DNA of 64,000 nt, from the NCBI GenBank assembly GCA_036245525.1, contig BTPG01000004.1, positions 14,068,843-14,132,842 on the forward strand, read 5' to 3'. The DNA is from Semisulcospira habei (lineage: Eukaryota > Mollusca > Gastropoda > Semisulcospiridae). Below the pieces are notes generated by a model. That model was not told where the DNA came from, made no database searches, and was given only the letters and a program-made list of their open reading frames with translations. How positions within the stretch are numbered: the stretch's first letter is position 1; each line of letters begins with the position of its first letter. Of the stretch, positions 54,309 through 64,000 are shown in pieces. Made by a program: the position numbers and the translations under genes.

Positions 54309-54737
54309 GACCCTTTCTCACGAAACCAGTCTTAACTCGCAGCGAGCCAATCAGCACTACACGCAATAATATGTGGTGGGGGGTCAATCTGGGGCATTTT
54401 CACTTTTTGGGAGAAATGTATTCTACATACACCAAAGTATCGTATGGTTAAAATCTTTATCATGAAAAATGCCATTAAATAGGTAAAAAATGATTTTAAA
54501 AGTCTGCCCTTGGCCCCAATTATGCTGCACACAGAAACTTCACAGGCTGTTTTCTCAAAATGGCCGCCGGAGGCTTTAACAGCTTTAAACACTTAACAGC
54601 TTTTACAATTTTTGCACTACAGCATACAGTCATATATCACAGTAATCAGCAAACACTGTAGTTTTCATAAATGTATATATGTCAAAACATCCAAAATGCG
54701 AGTTCTTAAGACTGATTTTGTGAGAGAGAGGGTCACA
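54309..54737. mobile_element. Non-autonomous deletion copy of the 2.8-kb TIR element, 429 bp
   Basis: It starts GTGACCCTTTCTCACGAAAC and ends GTGAGAGAGAGGGTCAC. The first roughly 225 bp match 41901-42125 and the last roughly 215 bp match 44462-44681, joined at about 54530 with the middle 2.3 kb missing. It lies in the LU-mucin intron, just downstream of the recombinase-like gene. Confidence 0.85.
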
Positions 54738-54857
54738 AATGATCCAGGCGTCCATCAGATAAAAAAAAGCAGGCTATACATGCTGAAACCACCCCAATAA
54801 TAACACTGATGTAATAAATCTGTATGAAATCGAAAATGCCGCGAGTGGCGGCTCAAT

Positions 54858-57275
54858 TCATTTCTTTTGTAACTTTTTCAGTCTGTTGCGGACGTAATCC
54901 TTAATGTTTGTCCAGCGCCTATGTCTAAGTGCAGGTTCCTCTGCCATTGCATACTGTATCTCGGCCTTTCCAGGAAGTTTGTTCATGACGAGGTGTGTCT
55001 TGAAACGAGTTTGAACAGCTTTCTCTTCAGCTTCCCCCCATGGTTTCCTTGTAAATCTAGCTTTCTTTCGAACAGGAGCTGACGCAGTACTGTCATCATC
55101 AAAACTATCTAGATTGTCATCAGGCTCTGGACGTCTTTTCTCCGTCATGCTCATCGATTCCCGTGTTGCTGACTTGCTACTTGCTTCATTCACAGTTGCT
55201 GTTCCCCCCGAGACCTCTCTGCCAGTTTCTGATGCGTCTTCATTGTCAAAGTCAATCTCTTCATCATCGCCCAGCTCAGCTCTAATGCAACTCTCAAAAT
55301 CTGTCATCCCATTGTTAACTGACAGAAGAATCTTTGCCACTTTTGCCTTTTGAAGGACGTCTTGATGTTGGCGGTAGATATGGCGATGTATCCGAATATC
55401 ATGGCCAAGGAAATCTGCCAGCTGATCCTGGTCTAACTCCGAGATGGCCATTGACTGAGCCAAAGTTGCAACCTGCTTCCGCAACTGAGTAAATGTGAAC
55501 ATGGCTGGGTATGACACCCCTGCTTCTAGGGCATGGGCCTTCAGAACATCATGGCCTCTGTAAGGCCTCTGACCAGAAGGTGTGGCAAAGATGTACTGGG
55601 AATCAGCGAGAGCTGGCACTGATTGCCTCATTTGAAGGATTCTGTCCACAGTTGTCATCATCTTCTTCGTCAGCAAAACGGGAACACTCCTATTAAACTT
55701 GCCTCTGATTTCCACTCGCTGAAAATGATTCACCATTTTCTTCTCAACCTCTGTGAGACCTTTCAAGATATCTTGATTGGTGATCGATCCAATCTTAGCA
55801 TTCTGGAAGTCTGACACCTTCACTCTCTGAACTTCTCCCCCTCGTTTTCGGTTGAAAAGTGATACAGCACAATGAGTTGCTTTAACCACTGTCGGATAAT
55901 CTTCCGAAACCATCCTTGTCTCAAGAAGCTTTTGGACCTTCCTCACATCTTCACATGATGGGATCAGCTTGGTTTTGTTCATGGTCATTTTCCCGACCGA
56001 CTGGGCTGCTGTAGCGGACACACAATCATACCAGTCCCCGTTGAAGACAGAGTCAAACCGCTGCGCCTCAGAGAGCTCCTGTCGCCACCTGTCGTCTGAA
56101 CCCTGCCCAAGCTGTTTGGATGCCTGTGACTGTTTGATCTGTGAACACTTTTTCAAAGCATGGCCTATGCGCATTGCGAGATTGCCTTTTTTGAACTGAT
56201 GTGTGTCCTCATCAAAATCTGCTAGCTCTTTTACAGCCAGGACAACATGATCAAGGCTAGCTGAATTGATCACAGCATTTAAACTTGCGATTTTCATTTC
56301 TGACCTCACTCTGATAATCTTTAACAGTCTCCCTAACTCCCGCATCCTGGAGCTGATTTGTCCAGCCGTGTGTTCTTCAATGTCCCTGCGGTCAAATAAT
56401 CTCTTTCCATACTCAAGAAGCAAGGGGTCAGTTCTGATGAGACGGCTTATCTCATCATCTCTCTGGCTAGCCAAGAACTTGTGGTAGAAGGAAAATTCAA
56501 CGTCTAAGGGTATTGGAAGCATGATCCGACCACAACGCGCGGCGTCCCCTCGCCGAGTGATCTGAAACCCTCCTGGCTTCTGACAGCAACGTTTTGAGTG
56601 TACAGAGATCAGCTTTTTTTGATAGAGCCCTTTGCAATGGCTACAGGCGAGAAGGTCGTCTACCTTACTAGTTTTGGTGCGATACTTAGGAATCAAACAT
56701 CCGGATTTGTTTTCAAGAACAGCAACGTTATGCATGTAATCACCCTCATCTTGTAGTCTGATCCATGCTCGACGTCTCTGCTTGGTCCCTTTTTTCATCG
56801 ACAAAATTTTAGCAACGTCTGCCTCATCTGCATGGACATCTTGTAAGTGCGTGCTCATTTTCAAGACAAGCTTGCCACACAATTTGCATGCATGTTTCTT
56901 GTCCCATTTGTACTTTCCTTTCCCTCTCTGCGACACGTGCACACCTGTTTCTTCTGTAAGTGCTCTTTCCCCACTCTTTCCAGCATCATGTTCCTCCTGC
57001 CTATCCACATTCTCATTGCCACCCCCTAACGCACACTGCACCTTGCTGGTACTAGCGTCACCAACACCTGGCCACCCCGAACCTGCCACTTTGATGAAAT
57101 CTAACATAGTCGATACAATACTGTCTATGTCCGAGATCCCAGCAATTGATGCCGACACACCCTCTGAATCCGGTGAGCTCGAGCCAGGAACAAACTCCTC
57201 GTCATCACTGCCCTCATATTGCGATGCGCTGGCACTGCTCTCAGTCTCGGGTCCATCCCAGGCGCCATTTGCCAA
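54858..57275 (-). CDS. Zinc-finger, tyrosine-recombinase-like, SANT/Myb-like protein, main exon (805 aa)
   Basis: The acceptor TTTCTTTCTTTCTCCAG precedes 57275; the stop is at 54858-54860. The frame is open further upstream to 57482, but that part is intron-like. After an acidic Ser-rich start come a C2H2 finger (CKLCGKLVLKMSTHLQDVH, about 130 residues in) and a C2HC finger (CSHCKGLYQKKLISVHSKRC). The central region resembles a tyrosine recombinase of Crypton-like type. It has Arg in LFNRKRGGEVQR, Arg in FTQLRKQVATLAQ, His in FLGHDIRIHRHIYR and the final Tyr of that motif. The acidic stretch near the end is followed by a SANT/Myb-like domain (RKPWGEAEEKAV to WTNIKDYVRNRLKKL). Such proteins form expanded families in some animals and probably derive from transposons (from memory). 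DNA cutting activity is not shown. The gene lies within an intron of the LU-mucin gene on the same strand. Confidence 0.82.
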   Translation of the reverse strand: MANGAWDGPETESSASASQYEGSDDEEFVPGSSSPDSEGVSASIAGISDIDSIVSTMLDFIKVAGSGWPGVGDASTSKVQCALGGGNENVDRQEEHDAGKSGERALTEETGVHVSQRGKGKYKWDKKHACKLCGKLVLKMSTHLQDVHADEADVAKILSMKKGTKQRRRAWIRLQDEGDYMHNVAVLENKSGCLIPKYRTKTSKVDDLLACSHCKGLYQKKLISVHSKRCCQKPGGFQITRRGDAARCGRIMLPIPLDVEFSFYHKFLASQRDDEISRLIRTDPLLLEYGKRLFDRRDIEEHTAGQISSRMRELGRLLKIIRVRSEMKIASLNAVINSASLDHVVLAVKELADFDEDTHQFKKGNLAMRIGHALKKCSQIKQSQASKQLGQGSDDRWRQELSEAQRFDSVFNGDWYDCVSATAAQSVGKMTMNKTKLIPSCEDVRKVQKLLETRMVSEDYPTVVKATHCAVSLFNRKRGGEVQRVKVSDFQNAKIGSITNQDILKGLTEVEKKMVNHFQRVEIRGKFNRSVPVLLTKKMMTTVDRILQMRQSVPALADSQYIFATPSGQRPYRGHDVLKAHALEAGVSYPAMFTFTQLRKQVATLAQSMAISELDQDQLADFLGHDIRIHRHIYRQHQDVLQKAKVAKILLSVNNGMTDFESCIRAELGDDEEIDFDNEDASETGREVSGGTATVNEASSKSATRESMSMTEKRRPEPDDNLDSFDDDSTASAPVRKKARFTRKPWGEAEEKAVQTRFKTHLVMNKLPGKAEIQYAMAEEPALRHRRWTNIKDYVRNRLKKLQKK

Positions 57276-57611
57276 CTGGAGAAAGAAAGAAAGAAAGATT
57301 AAAACCAAAGCTGCATTAGAAACAGAAACAGCCCAATTTTGGTTTAAAGGGGCCTTGCACAAGAATAAAAAGAGTAATCCCGTGTATGACCGATTTACAT
57401 ATGTGTGACCTCGGTGACGAGGGCTGGCTTCTGCAGCAGTCAAAATCCACGTTTTCTGAAAATGCAAGCAGTTTTCACACATTTGTCAACCCTGCGTGAC
57501 CCCTTGAGAGAGGTCACTCAAATTGGCATGTTTAAAAAGGTCTTGCCACAAAGTATCCTTGGGCCAAGCTTGAAGAATGTGGCTTGAATAGTCTCCGAGA
57601 AAATGCCACCG

Positions 57612-58381
57612 TTAACTCATTCTACCCCCAGACACACCACAGCAGGATAACAGGGGTGGGATTCTAGTAAGAAAGAAAACGCGGAAAATCAAACGACATT
57701 GGGGGGGCGGGGGGGGGGGGGGGGTTCATGTCCTTCATTTTCAGCGGCCGAAAAATCAAACGACAGGGGGGGGGGGGGGGGGGGGGGGGGGGGTAGGCAC
57801 GCGTGTCCACCGTTCGCCAAACTATCCAAAACCCGACAGGGGGAGCGAGACCAAACACACCCGAAAATGGACTTTGTTATGACACTCCTGATCTGCAGTA
57901 TAAAAATGGAATGTGCGTACCAGTTTATGTTCAGATGCACACAAAACGGCACTCTGTCTTGGACAATATCCTTTTTCACCGCCATTTTCCACTGCGACCT
58001 AAAGCTACCGGAAGTGTCGGGCGATAGTGAACCAAACTACATACAAATCCAACCCATTTGAGATTTTTTTTGCCATTTAAGAAGATTTTTTTTTTTCGTC
58101 TTTTTCGTTGTTATTAGACGCGGAAAATAAATATGCTTCAGCGGAATTGTGAAAGAATTTCCACGGAAATCCGCGGAAACGCGGAAGAATCCCACCCTGG
58201 GATAAGGATCGACCATGATAGTTCAAAGGTGATGCCAGAACAGCTTGGCGCCTACGGGCGCCAAGCTATTCTGGCATCACCCTTGAACTATCATGGTCGA
58301 TCTGTGTCCTGCGCTGCAATGCGGTCTTGAGAGGACAGGGGCAAAATTTAAGGATTTTGGTGTTGGGGTAGAATGAGTTAA
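57612..58381. mobile_element. Palindromic MITE, family P, interrupted by another element
   Basis: The ends are TTAACTCATTCTACCCC (57612) and GGGGTAGAATGAGTTAA (ending 58381). The left flank CAGACACACCACAGCAGG is separated from the hairpin (58206-58301) by an insertion at 57651-58199. Without the insertion the copy would be about 215 bp, in inverted orientation relative to the copy at 58855-59068. Confidence 0.88.
57651..58199. mobile_element. Nested element with 13-bp inverted ends and 6-bp target duplication
   Basis: The left end CAGGGGTGGGATTC mirrors the right end GAATCCCACCCTG. GGATAA is duplicated at 57645-57650 and 58200-58205, while intact family P copies have it once. The interior has two long G-tracts (57700-57724 and 57766-57793) after copies of AAAATCAAACGACA. 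It encodes no convincing protein. Confidence 0.8.
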
Positions 58382-58494
58382 AGTTTACCATGGACGACGG
58401 ACGGACGACCAGTGGCCCAGAACATAAACTCACTTTTGCTTCGCACGCACGCCAGCCAATAAAATGAAGATGATCATAGGATCACTTTACTTAC

Positions 58495-58764
58495 CAGTTT
58501 GTAATTGGGAGCATTCCGCTGCCGTCCATGCACCCTCCTACCAGACGCACCCTCTGTGGCAGAGGCTGGGGGGCCATGATTCTGCAGCATAGATCCCGAT
58601 GGGTTTGGACATCCTGCTGCCATCCGGCGCTGGGTGTGTGCCAGGAAGTCCTGAGCCGGTGTGACCAAAATGGTGTTGCTGAGAACATGTCCAATACAAC
58701 CATGTAAACCAACTGACATTTTGAATCGGATTGATTGTACATTGCTTAACGTCCCGACAGCCAC
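58495..58764 (-). CDS. Recombinase-like gene, upstream exon (5' limit uncertain)
   Basis: The donor ACTG/GTAAGT lies at 58495/58494. The minus-strand frame is open from 58764 and ends in phase 0 (NAPNYKL), which joins the phase-0 start of the main exon (LANGAWDG). In-frame ATGs are at about 58717 (MSVGLHG) and 58627 (MAAGCPNP). The coding start is not decided, and the exon could begin at an acceptor such as TGTTCTCAG near 58680. The residues have no recognised domain. Two inverted MITE copies flank this exon. Confidence 0.55.
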
Positions 58765-58854
58765 AAGGCTTTCTCAGGACGTGCCTGCACTGCTTGTGAA
58801 AAAAACCCACCTAAACAGAACATTGCCATGTATGTCGCCTGCCGGTCAAATACG

Positions 58855-59068
58855 TTAACTCATTCTACCCCAACACCAAAATCCTTAAATTTTGCCCCTG
58901 TCCTCTCAAGACTGCATTGCAGTGCAGGGCACAGATCGACCATGATAGTTCAAGGGAGATGCCAGAATAGCTTGGCGCCCGTAGGCGCCAAGCTATTCTG
59001 GCATCACCCTTGAACTATCATGGTGGATCCTTATCCTGCCGTGGTGTGTCTGGGGTAGAATGAGTTAA
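58855..59068. mobile_element. Palindromic MITE, family P, 214 bp, near intact
   Basis: The ends TTAACTCATTCTACCCC and GGGGTAGAATGAGTTAA are exact mirrors with TTAA on both sides. The hairpin at 58937-59029 pairs ATCGACCATGATAGTTCAAG with its complement around GGCGCCCGTAGGCGCC. This is the best copy for defining the family. Confidence 0.92.
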
Positions 59069-60119
59069 ATAAACCTAACACATGGGGCCAAGACATAAAG
59101 CTAAGACCATTTAGCAACACACATCCAATATCAAGAGCTACAGGCAGTGCAGACAGTAGGGAGAGTTTTAAAAAGGCAAATTTATACAGGTGAATGGACA
59201 AAGGGTAGACAGAAACACATGCATGCCCCAGAATAGAGAGAAAAACCCACCCTGTGGGGCTGACCAGGGTGACCCTGAGAACTAAAAACTGGCAATACAG
59301 TAAAAAGCGATACTTCAGTTGCACATTCCTAAAGACCTGTTTGTGGACGTTCGATCTTCGAATCGCGAGGCAGTTTTGCGAACGAGGATTGAAATCTGGC
59401 GCCATTTTTGTTTTTAAAAAAAAAAGTCAACTGATACTGTACATGCATGTGGCAAGTTAACACGTCAGAAAAAAAAAGAAAGAAGAAACAAAATCGCGTG
59501 GCAGATTGACCTTGTAATGGGGTTATTGAACGAATTGCTTTCATTGAAGAAGAAAGCTTTTGTTAAAATCGTGGGGTTCTATTATCATTTACTACAAGAC
59601 TCAACGGTCAGGCCCGGAGCGGCCGAGAGGCCGAAGACACGTTTGAAGCAGACGCCTTATTTTTCTGGGCCAAACGGGTATCGGGGATTGGAGGCATCTC
59701 TCAGTTAAATAACTGCACTGAACAAGTACATTTGGGCGTGCTCTTAACTAAGAAATATTGCATAAAGTACCTCTGCAAACGCGAGAGAATGACCGGTGTG
59801 TCCGTTGGAGACGAAAGACGTTTAAGCAAGGGAAGCAACTGCGTTCATCGGTGTTGGACCAATCAAATTGATCTGAAAACACTCCGGCCGCTTCCGTGTC
59901 CACACACAGGCCCAGGGCATCCCTGAAACACAACGATGAAGTAAATCTGTTAAAATGGGGACATCGTATTTTGATATTTTTTTCTGAATTTTGAATGAAA
60001 GATAATACAGAAACAACCCTCAGAAAAAATGTGTGTCTGATCTGGCCACCCAGAATTTTACACAAACCCTGATTGCATAAGGATGGTAAAGAAAGTAACC
60101 CATTTTAGTCATTTGGTGT

Positions 60120-60120
<1 letters not shown>
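59069..60120. other. Non-genic intronic stretch
   Basis: I see no gene, RNA or named repeat here. Short open frames exist on both strands without recognisable content. Confidence 0.55.
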
Positions 60121-60165
<45 letters not shown>

Positions 60166-60256
60166 ATACTCACACACATACACACTCAAACACACACACA
60201 CACTCACTCACACTCACACTCACACACACACACTCACACTCACGCACACGCTCACA

Positions 60257-60332
<76 letters not shown>

Positions 60333-60426
60333 CACACACACACTCACACTCACACACACACACACACACACACTCACTCACACTCACACTCACACACACA
60401 CACTCACACTCACACACACACTCACA

Positions 60427-60477
<51 letters not shown>

Positions 60478-60481
60478 ACAT
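60121..60481. repeat. Composite (CA)n / (CACT)n microsatellite
   Basis: About 360 bp of CA dinucleotides with many ACTCAC interruptions forming a higher-order pattern. 60482-60781 shows no gene apart from an ACGAACG-type short repeat at 60690-60740. Confidence 0.95.
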
Positions 60482-60781
60482 CAGTGCGCGGGCCATTTGC
60501 GGCCGACTTCAGCTTCAAGTCGTCTTGCTCTCTAACGATCACACTCGAGATAATTTTGTTACTACACTTATTTGCAAATGCCTGAAAATCTGTTGTGATT
60601 ATTTAATATGCGAATGATAAGTAACATTTGTTTGCCAGAGTGTATGCCCCATCTGCGGAAAAAAAGATCAAAGAGCAGAAAAAATGGACGCACGAGCAAA
60701 CGAATGAACGAACGGACGGACGGATGGACAAACGAACGCACGAAGAAACATATTAACCATCAAACAAATCAAATTAAACAG

Positions 60782-60996
60782 CTAACCCTTTTAGCCCCGC
60801 ATCCCTACAACAGGAGATGGCTTGAACATGATAATTCAAGGGTAGTGCCAGATTAGCTTGGGGCCTTCAGGCGCCAAGCTAATCTGGCACTACCCTTGAA
60901 TTATCATGGTCAAGCCATCTCCTTGCAACCGGTACAAAGTCGATAGGCAACATCTCCAAAATTAAAGAAATGGGACCTTGGGGATAAAAAGGTTAA
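60782..60996. mobile_element. Palindromic MITE, family P, 215 bp
   Basis: The ends are CTAACCCTTTTAGCCCC and GGGGATAAAAAGGTTAA. The hairpin at 60820-60915 pairs GAACATGATAATTCAAGG with its complement. It resembles the copy at 46699 (ATTCAAGGGTAGTGCC) more than the others, so the family has at least two subfamilies. Confidence 0.88.
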
Positions 60997-61109
60997 CCAA
61001 AACAGGAAGGAACTAACAAACAAAGTAATCTAACAAACTAAACAACAAAACAATACCAAAAAAAAAAAAGAAACTATCCCCAAAGACAACAACACAAGGC
61101 TTCACCCAC

Positions 61110-61218
61110 CCTTAGCACCGCAGAGCTTCCCGTTACACAAATCCCCGTGACAACACTCCTGGCACTGTACCACGCTGTAGTCATGGAGGCTGCCTGCTCG
61201 CACAGTCTTCGGACAGTC
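61110..61218 (-). CDS. LU-mucin gene, last exon of the first LU domain (109 bp)
   Basis: The acceptor GTTTTCTCCAG precedes 61218; the donor GTGGGT follows 61110. It starts in phase 0 with GAC-TGT, exactly as the corresponding exon of the second LU domain does, and ends in phase 1, matching the start of the 52494 exon. It encodes DCPKTVRAGSLHDYSV and CQECCHGDLCNGKLCGAK, the C-terminal CC-x-GD-x-CN signature of a Ly6/uPAR domain. The first exons of this domain should lie further right, beyond or within the LINE at 61.76-64 kb. Confidence 0.72.
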
Positions 61219-61762
61219 CTGGAGAAAACGACACACAAAGAATTCAAACTAATGGAAATGACTGGGTGGAGAAGAAAAACAGAAATGTTATTTGTGTTAT
61301 CATTAGGATGGATTGATTTATACTGCCGTGCGTTTAGGGGGTACGCTGGTGTGCGCTTATTAGAGGCAAGATTTTACTGACTGCATGCGTCGAATAGTTA
61401 AAGGGTTGGCTAAGAGAGCCTCCGAGCATATTGTAATTGAATGGCTCATTTAAGACATATACAACCGCTTATGGGAAGTCGGTTGATCCAGATTAGAGTC
61501 CGTAATTTTTGTTAATATTTACTTGAAATTTTGGATATAACTAGTTTGGGTTAAAGGCATTGGACGAGTTCGTTAGCCAGCTTTGTATACTTTCAACTTC
61601 TTTTAGTAAAAATTAATTCTTATCAGAAAAGAATTAAAACAGTAAAAACAATTGACTTCTAGAGAAAGTCACACAGTGGCGGTGACGTAAAAGAGGCAAC
61701 GCCGTCACCACGCAGACATTGACATAATACTTTAAATATCACGTCTCTAGCGCGCCGAGCTC
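61219..61762. other. Non-genic stretch
   Basis: No gene is recognisable. It separates the LU exon from the 5'-truncated LINE H. Confidence 0.55.
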
Positions 61763-64000
61763 GCTCTCTACGTTAACGTTGTTGGGTCTGCAACAGTTAA
61801 TCACTTCACCCACACGGATCACACAAACAACATCCACACTCATATATCATATATACACAACCAAGCCAGAGTCTGTTCATAATGTATCTGTCGGTAACCT
61901 TAGTATCAGCGACCACTTTCCCATCAGCTGTACGTGGTCTACTAAACTCCCTAAAGCAAAGAAAGGATGCCATACGTATATCACCTATCGCTCCTTTAAA
62001 AGTTTTAATGAAAGCGAGTTTCTGTTTGATCTTAACAGCGCACCTTTTGATGAAGTATTTAGTAAATCTGACCCTGACAGCGCTCTGTCTGTTTGGTATA
62101 CCATCTTTCTTAAGATCTTAAATAAACATGCGCCCCTGCGGAGGAGACGCGTCAAACACGCATCACTCCCGCCGTGACTTACTCAAGACATCATTCAAGC
62201 CATGAGGGTGAGAGATGATCTGAGACAGCAGAAGCGCTTCACTGAATTTAAGCGTGAGCGTAATCGCGTAAAATCTTTTGTGCGACAGGCTAAAAAATCT
62301 TTCATTGATCGCTTGATTAAACAAGACAAAGACATGTCCACGCTCTGGCGCGCTATGGCCGTAGTGACTGGAGGCAAGTGTAATAAATCTCCTTTAATCC
62401 CTTCTGATCTGACTGCAGACATGTTTAACGACCATTTCCTTTCCGTTGCCGAGTCTCTTGTCCCTTCAGAAGCACGTTTTCAGCCCTACTCTTGCTCAGA
62501 CAGACTAGTTGACTTTTGTAGAACGCGAACTGCAGGATCTGATCCTTTCGTGATTCCACCACTGGCAGTGCACGAAGTCGGTAGGACAATTAGTTCAATG
62601 AAGAATAAGAAATCGTCCGGGCCAGATGAAATCAGCCCCAAAATACTTAAATTAGCTATTCCTTATGTTATTGAAACAATAACCTTTATTTATAACTTGT
62701 GCATTCAAACAAATATTTTCCGGCAAAGGAACTTAAAAAAGCCAAGGTTATACCCCTCCCGAAAACAAGAGTTATGACTGATGTTAATAACTATCGCCCC
62801 ATATCACTATTGTCCATCCTTAGTAAACCACTTGAACGGCATATCCATAAACATCTCTTGGAATATTTATAAAATCATACATTAATCCACCCCCTTCAGT
62901 CGGGATTCAGACCAAAGCACAGCTGTCACACGGCCCTAGCACGTCTAACTGATGTGTGGCTACGCTCAATAAATCAGGGCGAATTTACCGGCGCTGTATT
63001 TATTGACTTACGAAAAGCCTTTGATCTTGTGGAACATAAACTTCTACTTTCCAAGCTAAATGTGTACTTCGGTAGTTCGTTTTGCAATAAATGCATTTCT
63101 TCCTCAATTAACTACAGCCAGAAATCTCTTTACCACCATGGCACAACTCCACTTTTTGCCTCATATCTTAGCGACAGACAGCAGCGCGTCATGGTCAATG
63201 GATCATACTCCTCAAGCGGATTAGTAACACGGGGAGTTCCCCAGGGTTCAGTCCTAGGGCCTCTTCTGTTTTGCCTCTTTATAAATGACCTGCCGCTACA
63301 TTTGACTAGCGACAAAATTTCATGTGATTTATTCGCTGATGACGCCACAATTCACACCCCGGACAAGAGTATTGATTCTTTAAATGGCCGTTTGCAGCAG
63401 GGTTTGAGCGAAATTTCCACTTGGTGCACAAACAATGAAATGATTTTAAATCCTTCCAAAACGGAATGCATGACGATAGCAACCCGTCAGAAGCACCAGC
63501 TCAAGCCACTTACACTCAGCCTGACTATCGATAATGACATCGTTAGTCAGGTCACGGAACACCGATTACTTGGTGTAATTGTTGATGACCAGATGAAGTG
63601 GCAATCACGCATAAATGCTGTATGTAAAACTGTTGCTAGAAATGTTTTTATGCTTTCAAAGTTGAAGTACTTTATCGATGTTGATGCTCGCAATTTATTT
63701 TACAATGCACATGTCAAATCCCACATCGATTATGCGTCCACGATATGGGATGGCAGCGGTGACATACACTTGAAGAGGCTTAACTCCCTGCATCGGAGAG
63801 CAGCGAAACATATCCTGCCTGATTCAGCCCTAACAACTGATGAAAGACTTGAAAAACTAAAAATGCTACCTATTAGCAAGCATCACCTCTTAAACAAGGG
63901 TGTGGTTATGTATAAAATCTGGAATGAGATTCACCCAGAATATCTTTGTAAGCTCTTTACCAAGGCAAGTTCAGGTTATTCTACTTCAAGACGAAACTTT
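61763..64000 (+). pseudogene. LINE H: 5'-truncated C-type CR1-like ORF2, runs off window
   Basis: It begins inside the endonuclease (LLGLQQLITSPTRITQTTST) and follows LINE C ORF2 closely to the window end. The endonuclease Asp motif reads LIYHIYT where C has LIDHIYT. An in-frame TGA at 62175-62177 replaces the Trp of PPWLT. A frameshift near 62717 and a TAA near 62870 interrupt the reverse transcriptase. Later motifs are intact: [31 protein letters not shown] and DLFADDATIHT. The end visible here is SGYSTSRRNF. It is a dead copy in opposite orientation to LINE C. Confidence 0.9.

Noticed and set aside
57689..58061. Open frames with Pro- or Gly-runs over the nested element
   Set aside because: They are translations of G/C homopolymers without any domain.
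60083..60535. 150-codon frame of His/Thr/Ser repeats
   Set aside because: It is translation of a CA microsatellite, with no start context or homology.

Overview
The window looks like gene-poor, repeat-dense DNA from an invertebrate animal genome, most likely a mollusc (inference). It has spliced exons with GT/AG borders, many microsatellites, several clades of LINE retrotransposon whose ORF1 carries an SGNH-type esterase, palindromic MITEs, and a Maverick/Polinton-like element. No bacterial gene, operon, rRNA or CRISPR array was seen.

Left part (1-31 kb). Three CR1-like LINEs lie on the minus strand in the same orientation. A (1-4148) runs off the window edge. B (about 14.96-22.5 kb) is inactivated. 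C (about 22.93-30.7 kb) has both ORFs open and all the catalytic motifs that can be checked. Each ORF1 has a conserved N-terminal block, a coiled coil (seen directly in all three) and an esterase domain. Each ORF2 has an apurinic endonuclease and, where visible, a reverse transcriptase. Between and around them are a broken EN-RT LINE on the plus strand (D, 5.7-8.9 kb), two 5'-truncated LINEs on the minus strand (E, 9.9-11.3 kb; F, 11.4-12.6 kb), and fragments at 13.2-14.7 kb. GA microsatellites abut several LINE ends.

Middle (31-46 kb). A cluster of MITE-like and CA-rich repeats precedes a Maverick/Polinton-like block (34.4-41.8 kb). The block holds a protein-primed family-B DNA polymerase on the plus strand. 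Convergent to it, on the minus strand, are an rve-type integrase, four or five small proteins and an A32-like packaging ATPase. No capsid protein or protease gene was found. The polymerase is damaged by a repeat insertion, two nonsense codons and a frameshift, while the integrase, ATPase and three small genes are open. To the right are a 2.8-kb terminal-inverted-repeat element, a large palindrome and a LINE fragment (G).

Right part (47-61.2 kb). Two host-like genes lie on the minus strand. One is a multi-exon gene encoding Ly6/uPAR (LU) domains followed by a long Ser/Thr-rich mucin-like segment. Its exons at 61.1, 52.4, 50.7 and 49.7-47.3 kb have matching splice phases. Inside its 8.6-kb intron, on the same strand, is a two-exon (or longer) gene for a zinc-finger, tyrosine-recombinase-like, SANT/Myb-like protein (58.8-54.9 kb). 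The introns are full of short palindromic MITEs with TTAA-like ends. A second degraded CR1-like LINE of the C family (H) fills 61.76-64.0 kb on the plus strand and leaves the window.
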